This document shows positions 1 to 5,729 of a stretch of DNA of 6,132 nucleotides, piece by piece. Under the pieces are notes generated by a model. It searched no databases, was not told the origin of the DNA, and saw only the letters and a list, made by a program, of their open reading frames with translations. A program made the translations under genes and the position numbers. Each line of letters starts with the position of its first letter. Position 1 is the stretch's first letter. This DNA is from ZC4RG30 sp964632365 (GTDB taxonomy: Bacteria > Pseudomonadota > Gammaproteobacteria > Steroidobacterales > Steroidobacteraceae), in assembly GCA_964632365.1 (NCBI GenBank), contig CAZWDR010000136.1, forward strand, positions 1 through 6,132, read 5' to 3'.

Positions 1-1221
1 TCCGCGCCGGTCTACTCCGGCAGCGTCGTGCTCGACCTGAAGCGCATGAACCGCGTGCTCGAGGTCAGCGAGCGCAATGCCTATGCGCTGGTCGAGCCGG
101 GCGTGAGCTATTTCGATCTGTACGAGCACATCACGCGTGAGGGCCTCGACCTGTGGATCGATCCGCCCGATCCAGGCTGGGGCTCGGTGATCGGCAACGC
201 GCTCGATGGGGGCGGCGGCTGGACGGCCGCGCCGTTCCGCGACCATTTCGGTTCCCACTGCGGCATGGAAGTGGTGCTGGGCGATGGCGATGTGGTGCGC
301 ACCGGCATGGGCGCGCTGCCTGGCGCACAGTCCTGGCAGCACAACCGCTGGGGCTACGGGCCTTGGGTGGACGGCCTGTTCCGCCAGGGCAACATGGGCA
401 TCGTCACGAAGATGGGCTTCTACCTGATGCCGCGGCCGGAGGCGATGCAGACCGCCACCGTGCAGGTGCCCGGCGAGGCCGGCATTGTCGCCGCCATCGA
501 TGCACTGAACCTGCTCGAGAACCAGCGCGTGGTGAACGGTTCCACGCAGCTGTTCGGTGGCGCGCAGGGCTGGACCATCGGCATGCCGGTGTATGGACCA
601 GAACGGGTGGTGCGCGCCTCGATCGAGTATGCGCGGGACCTGTTCGCGAAGATCGACGGCGCGCGCTTCACCGAGGGCGGGCTGTTCCGCACTCCGCTGG
701 ACGCGGCGACGCTCGAGCGCGTGCGCAAGGTCAGCTTCGGCGTGCCGGACCTTTCGACCTTCAGCATGCTGGGCCGCAACCAGGCCAATCCGGCGCCGCC
801 GGGCGGCCACATGGGGTTCTCGCCGATCATCCCGCGCACTGGCGAGGCGGTGCTGGAGTATTCGCGCTTCTACCGCGAGAACCTGGCCGAGGTGTCCGAA
901 GGCGGCACGCTGCGGTTCATGGGACCGGTCTTCATGACCAACTGGGAACGCACGATGGTCGCAATGATCATGTTCCCGATCGGCAAGGACAAGGTGATGA
1001 ACGCGAAGATGCGCGCAGCATTCACGCGCTGGGTGCAACTCGCCGCCGATCGCGGCTGGGCCGAATATCGCGCGCCGGCCGTGTTCCACGACGAGGTGGC
1101 AAAGACCTACTCGTACAACAACCATGCGCTGACCCGGCTGCGCGAGAAGATCAAGGATGCGGTGGATCCGAATGGCATCCTGTCGGCGGGGCGCTATGGC
1201 GTCTGGCCGAAGCACCTGAGG
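1..1221 (+). CDS. VAO-family FAD-dependent phenol oxidoreductase (flavoprotein subunit, partial)
   Basis: This flavoprotein belongs to the vanillyl-alcohol oxidase / 4-cresol dehydrogenase family, which oxidises the side chain of para-substituted phenols. It is open at the left edge (frame 1 from base 1) and runs into the N gap, so 407 residues are visible of an expected 500 or more. The FAD-domain motif SGSVVLDLKRMNRVLEV begins at residue 6. From memory of Penicillium VAO, Asp81 (FRDHF, 241-243) matches VAO Asp170, His270 (GGHMGFSPI, 808-810) matches the flavin-linking His422, and Tyr356-Arg357 (WAEYR, 1066-1071) match the phenolate-binding Tyr503-Arg504. The C-terminal DPNGILSAGRYGVWP is the family ending, so only a few residues should be lost in the gap. 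The cap domain seems about 30 residues shorter than in VAO. The cytochrome gene after the gap suggests a dehydrogenase/hydroxylase (4-cresol dehydrogenase or eugenol hydroxylase type), not an oxygen-using oxidase. The exact substrate is unknown. Confidence 0.93.
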
Positions 1222-1321
1222 NNNNNNNNNNNNNNNNNNNNNNNNNNNNNNNNNNNNNNNNNNNNNNNNNNNNNNNNNNNNNNNNNNNNNNNNNNNNNNN
1301 NNNNNNNNNNNNNNNNNNNNN
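1222..1321. other. Assembly gap (100 N)
   Basis: There are exactly 100 N, a length often used as a placeholder for a gap of unknown size. The gap removes the last few residues and stop codon of the flavoprotein, any spacer, and the start, signal peptide and first residues of the cytochrome. Judging from related cytochromes, which have a signal peptide plus roughly 15 residues before the haem motif, the true missing length is probably one to a few hundred bases. The two flanking genes are in different frames (1 and 2), so any reading frame drawn through the N is artificial. Confidence 0.98.
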
Positions 1322-1561
1322 TGGTGCGTGCACTGCCACGCGGCCGGTCGCGGCAATCCCGGCACCGAATCGCTGCAGGTGAAATATCGCGGCAACCTGC
1401 CGGCGGTATTGCTCGAGCGCAGCGACCTGACGCCGCAGGCCATCACGCAGTTCGTGCGGCAGGGCGCGCTGTCGATGCCGCCGTTCCGCAAGACCGAGAT
1501 CACGGACGACGAACTGGCGCAGCTGGCCGCCTTCATGGCGCGCCCGCAACAGGGCCGCTGA
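1322..1561 (+). CDS. Class I c-type cytochrome, flavocytochrome partner (5' partial)
   Basis: This is the C-terminal 79 residues of a small mono-haem cytochrome c in frame 2, ending at TGA 1559-1561. The haem-attachment motif CVHCH lies at 1325-1339, directly after the gap. The methionine in LSMPPF (1475-1477) is the likely distal haem-iron ligand, and the ending ITDDELAQLAAFMA is the usual C-terminal helix. The start codon and export signal lie in the N gap. Small cytochromes next to VAO/4-cresol-dehydrogenase flavoproteins act as the electron-accepting subunit in the periplasm (as PchC or the eugenol hydroxylase cytochrome), and this is the inferred role here. The GTG at 1328 is inside the haem motif and cannot be the true start. 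The gene converges on the minus-strand gene ending at 1589, leaving 27 bases between the two stop codons. Confidence 0.9.
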   Translation, partial: WCVHCHAAGRGNPGTESLQVKYRGNLPAVLLERSDLTPQAITQFVRQGALSMPPFRKTEITDDELAQLAAFMARPQQGR

Positions 1562-1562
1562 C

Positions 1563-1577
1563 CCGCGGCGACCGCGG
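1563..1577. terminator. Possible GC-rich hairpin between convergent genes
   Basis: CCGCGG at 1563-1568 and again at 1572-1577 can pair into a perfect 6-bp stem with a 3-base loop (CGA). It lies between the convergent stop codons of the cytochrome and the PQQ-dehydrogenase-like gene, where a shared terminator would be expected. There is no T tract on either side, so it is not a canonical intrinsic terminator, and in DNA this GC-rich such a stem can arise by chance. Confidence 0.25.
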
Positions 1578-1588
1578 CGCGCGGCGCG

Positions 1589-2818
1589 CTACTTCGGCGC
1601 CGGCTCGATGCGCAGCACCGCGCCGTCTTCCATGTCGGTCGCGGCATAGAGAAAGCCATCGGGCCCGGCCTTCACGTCGCGGAAGCGCTGGTGCAGGTCC
1701 GTCAGCAGCGACTCGCGCCGCAGTTCCTCGAGATTCTCGTTCAGCACGATGCGGTCGATGCGGCCGGTGCCGGGGATCTCGCCATAACGCACGCCGGCAA
1801 CGAACAGGTCGCCCTTCCACTTCGCCAGCGCATCGCCCTGGTAGAACGACAGCCCCGTCACGGAGATGGAAGGCGTCCAGTACACCAGCGGCAGTTCGTA
1901 GCCGGTGTGCATGGGCTCGTTGTTCTTTGCCTGCCACGGCCCGGGGTATGAACGCCCCAGGCTCACCACCGGCCAGCCATAGTTGGCAGCCGGCCTGATC
2001 AGATTGATCTCGTCGCCGCCGTTCGGGCCCATCTCGCTGAGGAACACCTGGCCGCTGACCGGATGCGTGGTGAGGCCGAGCGTGGTGCGATGGCCCATCG
2101 TGTAGATCTCGCCGCGATGACCGGCCTTGCCCACGAAGGGATTGTCGGCGGGGATGGATCCGTCGTCGTTGAGCCGCAGCACCTTGCCGGCAAGTGTGGT
2201 CGGGTTCTGCGCGGTGTCGGCGAAGCCGCCGCTGGTGCCGATCCACAGTTTCGCGTCGGGCGTCATCGTCATCGACGCCGGGCCGCCGCTGATGTTCTCG
2301 CCCACCCAGACATCTCGCAGGTCGTGCAGCCGGCCATCGGCATAGCGCACGCGCGCCACCGCGGTGGTGCGCGCGCTGTCGGCCAATGGCTTCGTGTAGA
2401 GCACGTACAGCCAGCCGTTGTCGGCGAAGCGCGGATGCACCGCGATTGCCATGTAGCCGTGCACGGTGGACCCAGCCTCCGGTCCGATCGCGGTGGGTCC
2501 GCCCGGCACATCGATGGGCTGCGAGGCGCCAGGCTCGAGGCGCTTGATCTCGCCAGTGCGCTGCGCGATCAGCAGCTCACCATCGGGCAGGAAAGTCAGC
2601 GCATAGGGCCAGGGCAGACGCGCGACGATGCTGACGCGGATGTCCTGGCCTTCACCGGTGTGATAGGTGAAAGGACCATCGCGCAGTGGCTCGATCAGGC
2701 CTGGTGGCGCAACGGGCGAGGAGCCGGCGGGGTTCATCGTCACGGCGCGCTGTGCATGGGCGACGGACAGCGGCAGCGCGAGCACTGCAAGGCAGACACC
2801 GAGACGCCGTGCATCCAT
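1589..2818 (-). CDS. Secreted PQQ-dependent sugar dehydrogenase-like beta-propeller protein
   Basis: This 409-residue protein matches the glucose/sorbosone dehydrogenase (GSDH) family, six-bladed beta-propellers that use PQQ to oxidise sugars in the periplasm. Family motifs in order are LPWPYALTFLPDGELLIAQR (68-87), AVHPRFADNGWLYVLYT (126-142), LAGKVLRLNDDGSIPADNPF (209-228), EIYTMGHRTTLGL (237-249), MGPNGGDEINLIRPAANYGW (263-282) and the C-terminal RDVKAGPDGFLYAATD. The ATG at 2818 is chosen because it gives a clean signal peptide (Arg4-Arg5, hydrophobic stretch, likely cleavage after AHA at residue 22) and has AGGGG six bases upstream. A GTG at 2902 overlapping the hydrolase stop would add 28 residues in front of the signal peptide and is less likely. 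The Arg of GHR (residue 244) is kept, but where relatives have a catalytic His before the 'PDG.L' strand this protein reads GGPAS (178-182). Function as an active sugar dehydrogenase is therefore less certain than the fold. TAAGAT at 2859-2854 is a weak -10-like element ahead of the gene. Confidence 0.9.
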   Translation of the reverse strand: MDARRLGVCLAVLALPLSVAHAQRAVTMNPAGSSPVAPPGLIEPLRDGPFTYHTGEGQDIRVSIVARLPWPYALTFLPDGELLIAQRTGEIKRLEPGASQPIDVPGGPTAIGPEAGSTVHGYMAIAVHPRFADNGWLYVLYTKPLADSARTTAVARVRYADGRLHDLRDVWVGENISGGPASMTMTPDAKLWIGTSGGFADTAQNPTTLAGKVLRLNDDGSIPADNPFVGKAGHRGEIYTMGHRTTLGLTTHPVSGQVFLSEMGPNGGDEINLIRPAANYGWPVVSLGRSYPGPWQAKNNEPMHTGYELPLVYWTPSISVTGLSFYQGDALAKWKGDLFVAGVRYGEIPGTGRIDRIVLNENLEELRRESLLTDLHQRFRDVKAGPDGFLYAATDMEDGAVLRIEPAPK

Positions 2819-2824
2819 GATCGA

Positions 2825-2829
2825 CCCCT
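2825..2829 (-). promoter_or_regulatory. Ribosome binding site supporting the 2818 start
   Basis: On the minus strand AGGGG lies six bases upstream of the ATG at 2818. Together with the signal peptide that begins at this ATG, it favours this start over the upstream GTG at 2902. Confidence 0.6.
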
Positions 2830-2898
2830 GCGCCGGACATTTGTTGTGCAGCCATCTTAGCGCTGGGGCCGCGCGGCGCGCAGCCACATCGGCAGTGA

Positions 2899-3690
2899 TC
2901 ACTGCCAGGGCGGCAGCTGGCGCGCGAAGTCGGTCAGCGCACGGGCATAGGCCTGCGGCGCGTCGAGCAGGGCAAGGTGTCCGGCGCCTGCGATCTGCAC
3001 GCGTCGTGCATCGGGCAACAGGGCCTGCAGCGTGGCGGCGGCCTGCTGCCGCCCGGGAGTGTCCGCGGCGCCGCTGAGGATCAGCGACGGCGCCGCAATG
3101 GCAGCCAGCCCGGGTGCCGCAAGCGCCGGCGAAGGGTGCAGCAGGTCGAGGCCGCGATAGCGCGACAGCATGCCATCCAGCAGCTGGCGCGTCGGCGGCG
3201 ACTCGTGCACCAGGCGCATCAGCGGATGCGCGCCGATCGCGGCCTGCAGCGCCGAGGTTCCGGAGGCCTGCAGCAACGCGCGAAGTGCGTGCAACGGCAG
3301 TTCTGGTTCCGCGTCCAGCGCGGGCGTGCCGTCGAGCCCAAGCGCATGCACGCGCGCAGGCTGCTGGTGTGCGAAGCGCAGCGCGAGACGCGCGCCCTGC
3401 GACATCCCCACCACCAGCGCCGTGCGCATCTGCGCCGCATCCATCAACGCCGCAAGGTCCGCGACATCGCGGGCAGGCTGGGGTGCGCCCTCCGACAGAC
3501 CGAAGCCGCGGCGATCGAAGCGCAGCAGCGTGAAGCGCGGGGCCAGCAATGGCACGAGCGGATTCCAGTAATCGAGGTCGAGCGCCCAGCCGTGCAGCAG
3601 CACCACCGCAGGGCCTGCGCCCTCGATGCGCCAGCGCAGTCGTGCTGCTTCGGCTTCGAGGAACCGGTCTGTCGCGACCTGCGTTGACAT
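2899..3690 (-). CDS. Alpha/beta-fold hydrolase
   Basis: This 263-residue single-domain alpha/beta hydrolase has the full set of expected motifs. HGW (33-35) sits after a hydrophobic strand and forms the oxyanion-hole region. DRRGFGLSEG (59-68) follows. The nucleophile elbow GMSQG places the catalytic Ser at 97, Asp210 (LSGAAD) is the likely acid, and GAGH places the catalytic His at 238. Length and layout fit esterases, lactonases and C-C bond hydrolases of this superfamily, and the substrate cannot be read from the sequence. No signal peptide is seen, so it is probably cytoplasmic. The start at 3690 (MSTQVATDRF) is chosen because the upstream extension to 3861 would run over the divergent lyase gene and has no family-like sequence. 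Its Shine-Dalgarno site is weak. The PQQ-dehydrogenase-like gene follows on the same strand after 80 bases, so the two may be co-transcribed. Confidence 0.9.
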   Translation of the reverse strand: MSTQVATDRFLEAEAARLRWRIEGAGPAVVLLHGWALDLDYWNPLVPLLAPRFTLLRFDRRGFGLSEGAPQPARDVADLAALMDAAQMRTALVVGMSQGARLALRFAHQQPARVHALGLDGTPALDAEPELPLHALRALLQASGTSALQAAIGAHPLMRLVHESPPTRQLLDGMLSRYRGLDLLHPSPALAAPGLAAIAAPSLILSGAADTPGRQQAAATLQALLPDARRVQIAGAGHLALLDAPQAYARALTDFARQLPPWQ

Positions 3691-3745
3691 GTGAAGCCGT
3701 GGCGTCTCAGGATACTGCGGACACTTGCGGGGGGTCAGGCAACAA
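3691..3745. promoter_or_regulatory. Divergent promoter region
   Basis: Only 55 bases separate the start codons of the minus-strand hydrolase and the plus-strand lyase-like gene, so promoters for both directions should lie here or reach into the coding ends. GATACT (3711-3716, plus) and TATCCT (3714-3709, minus) are overlapping -10-like hexamers. No -35 element sits at a good distance: TTGACA at 3684-3689 is 21 bases from GATACT, and the minus-strand TTGCCT (3742-3737) is 22 bases from TATCCT. No clear operator palindrome is visible. A G-rich stretch with AGG (3737-3739) lies six bases before the plus-strand ATG and can serve as its ribosome binding site. Confidence 0.4.
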
Positions 3746-4552
3746 ATGAAGATCGGTCGCCAGGAGCATCGCAGCTCGGGCCTCTCCACGTCCAACGCCG
3801 ACACCATCATCGTCCGCGGCAAAGACCTCTGCCACGACCTGATCGGCAAGGTCGGGTTCACCGATTATTTCTGGTTCCTGCTCACCGGCAACCTGCCACA
3901 ACCCGCACAGCGCCGCGTGCTCGATGCCACCCTCGTCGCGATTGCCGAACACGGACTGGTGCCCAGTGTGCAGGCGGCACGCATGACCTATGCCGCCGCG
4001 CCAGAGGCGTTGCAGGGTGCGGTGTCCGCTGGCTTGCTCGGCTGCGGATCGGTCATCCTGGGCGCTGCAGAGACGGCGGGCCGATTGCTGGCCGATGTCG
4101 TGGCGCGCGCCGCCAGCTCCGATCTTCCCGCCGCGGCCCGTGCCGCAGTGACCGAAAAGCGCGCCGCGAAGCAGCCGGTCCCCGGTTACGGGCACCCGCT
4201 GCACAAGGGCGAGGATCCTCGCGCGTCACGCCTGTTCGCCGTCGCCACCGAAGCCGGGCTGCCCGACGACCACCGCCGGGCCGCGCAGCAGATCGAGGCG
4301 CTGCTGCCCGAACTCACCGGCAAGCACCTGGTGATGAATGTCTCGGCCGCCATCCCGGCGGTGCTGCTCGATGCGGGTTTTCCGGTGGGCGCGCTGAAGG
4401 GCGTGCCGCTGCTGGCGCGCACCGCCGGCCTCATTGCGCACCTGCTCGAGGAGCAGGCGCGCCCCATCGGCTTCGTGCTGTCGCATGCGGCCTCCGGCGC
4501 GATCGACTACGACGGTCCGGTGCCACCGGGTTTCGTGCGGGGAGATTCATGA
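3746..4552 (+). CDS. Citryl-CoA lyase-like protein (short citrate synthase family)
   Basis: This 268-residue protein resembles the large domain of citrate synthase but is about 160 residues shorter than typical bacterial enzymes. It matches short proteins annotated as citryl-CoA lyase, which would cleave a citryl-CoA-like thioester to acetyl-CoA and an oxo-acid. The active-site motif PGYGHPLHKGEDPRA (146-160) corresponds to GFGHRVYKNYDPRA of citrate synthase, and His69 (AEHGLVPSVQAAR) fits the oxaloacetate-binding loop. LARTAGLIAH (223-232) matches ARTVGWIAH. Two classical catalytic residues seem absent: the GPxHGGANEA loop reads GSVILGAAET (101-110, Ile for His), and the NVDFY aspartate is Ser200 (NVSAA). 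The chemistry therefore probably differs from citrate synthesis. The ATG at 3746 is chosen because MKIGRQ is the usual family start and it follows a purine-rich site. The TTG at 3725 is possible but unlikely. Its stop overlaps the ATG of the CoA-transferase (ATGA, 4549-4552), implying coupled translation. Confidence 0.85.
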   Translation: MKIGRQEHRSSGLSTSNADTIIVRGKDLCHDLIGKVGFTDYFWFLLTGNLPQPAQRRVLDATLVAIAEHGLVPSVQAARMTYAAAPEALQGAVSAGLLGCGSVILGAAETAGRLLADVVARAASSDLPAAARAAVTEKRAAKQPVPGYGHPLHKGEDPRASRLFAVATEAGLPDDHRRAAQQIEALLPELTGKHLVMNVSAAIPAVLLDAGFPVGALKGVPLLARTAGLIAHLLEEQARPIGFVLSHAASGAIDYDGPVPPGFVRGDS

Positions 4553-5712
4553 AGGGCCTGGATGTCCTGAAGGGCGTGCGCATCGTCGAGCAGGGCACCT
4601 TCATCACCGGGCCCTGCGCCGGCATGATGCTGGCCGACCTCGGCGCGGATGTGATCAAGATCGAAAGCCCGGACGGGGATCCTTACCGCGCCTATCAGGG
4701 CGGCAACTATTCGCCGCATTTCCAGGCCTACAACCGCAACAAGCGCAGCCTCGCGCTCGACCTGAAGCAGCCGGATGATCGCAACGTGTTCGACACGCTG
4801 GTCCGCGAGGCGGATGTGTTCATCCAGAACTTCCGCCCCGGCACCGCTGACCGTCTCGGCGCCGGGGCGTAGCGCCTGCAGGAACTGAACCCGAAGCTGG
4901 TGTACTGCTCCATCAGCGGCTTCGGCGCGGACGGCCCCTATGTGGACCGGCCCAGCTATGACTCCGTGGCGCAGGCGCTGTCGGGTTTTCTCAGCGTCGT
5001 GGTCGATGAGAGCCGCCCGCGTTTCCTCGGGCCCGCGCTGGCCGATGCGATCACCGGCATCTATGCCTCCTACGGCGTGCTGGGTGCGCTGTTCGATCGC
5101 AGCCGCACCGGCCGCGGCCGCATGGTCGAAGTGTCGATGCTCGAGGCGATGGCGCATTTCGCGGTCGAGCCCTACGCCGCCTACTTCGCGCTCGGCACGG
5201 TGCCACGTTCCAGCGACCGGCCGCGGCTGGCGCAGGCGCATATCCTGCGCACCGGGGATGGCGGCTTCATCGCCATCCATCTTTCCTCGCTGGAGAAATT
5301 CTGGACCGGGCTGATCGGTGCACTGGAGGCGCCGGAGCTCGCCGACGATCCGCGTTTTGCGACCAGACTGGCCCGCATCGACAACTACGATGCGCTGGGC
5401 GCGGAGCTCGACCGCCGGTTCTCCACCCAACCGGCTGCCCACTGGGAGCAGCGCCTGGGCGCCAACGACGTGCCGCATGCGCCGATCAACCGTGTCGACG
5501 CGGCCGTGCGCGATCCGCAGGTGCAGCACCTTGGCCTGATGGTGCCGGTGCACGCACCGCATGCCGCGACGCATGCGGTGCGGCCCGCGGTGCAGTTCGA
5601 CGGCCAGCGGGCCGACGCGGTGCATCCGGCGCCATTGCTGAATGAACACGGCGACGCGATCCGCGCGGCGCTGGGGCGATCGCCGGGCTGGCCGGAACGC
5701 GCCGCAGGCTGA
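4549..5712 (+). pseudogene. Class III (CaiB/BaiF) CoA-transferase interrupted by an amber codon
   Basis: This 388-codon frame encodes a class III CoA-transferase, which moves CoA between carboxylic acids through an aspartyl-CoA intermediate. It starts at the ATG overlapping the lyase stop, with GGGGAG just upstream. The N-terminal half shows GVRIVEQGTFITGPCAGMML (9-28), LGADVIKIESPDGDPYR (31-47) and NRNKRSLALDLK (62-73), all standard family sequence. Codon 108 is TAG (4870-4872). The same frame then continues with RLQELNPKLVYCSISGFG and stays open for 279 codons. The expected nucleophile Asp166 (GPALADAITG, 5044-5046) lies after the stop, so the 107-residue product would be inactive. Relatives usually have a sense codon such as GAG here, so a single G-to-T change explains it. 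This could be a real nonsense mutation, a sequencing error in a draft assembly, or amber readthrough. It is not a frameshift. A GTG at 4900 could restart translation but would lose the N-terminal CoA-binding part. Confidence 0.88.
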
Positions 5713-5729
5713 CAACAGAAGGAAGGTCC

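Noticed and set aside
28..1998. A 656-codon plus-strand open frame running through the N gap
   Set aside because: Only the part up to 1221 is the flavoprotein. After the gap the real cytochrome is in another frame, and the rest is antisense to the PQQ-dehydrogenase-like gene with arginine-rich, low-complexity translation.
2063..2860. A 265-codon plus-strand open frame
   Set aside because: It is a shadow of the PQQ-dehydrogenase-like gene on the other strand and has no family motif.
2862..2886. GC-rich hairpin in the spacer between the hydrolase and the PQQ-dehydrogenase-like gene
   Set aside because: Only about four contiguous base pairs form around a three-base loop and no T tract follows, so it is not distinguishable from chance in this composition.
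2977..3687. A 236-codon plus-strand open frame
   Set aside because: It is antisense to the alpha/beta hydrolase, whose catalytic triad motifs are intact. The plus translation is mostly Arg, Gln and Ala.
3684..3689. TTGACA as a consensus -35 box for the lyase operon
   Set aside because: It lies within the first codons of the hydrolase, and the nearest -10-like hexamer is 21 bases away, beyond the usual 16-18. Other hexamers at the correct distance are poor.
3691..3861. Upstream extension of the hydrolase to an earlier start at 3861
   Set aside because: The extra 57 residues look nothing like the family and would overlap the coding start of the divergent lyase-like gene.
4549..4872. A genuine short 107-residue protein ending at the amber codon
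   Set aside because: The product would be the N-terminal part of a CoA-transferase without its nucleophile. The same frame continues immediately as the rest of the family domain, so an interrupted gene is the better reading.
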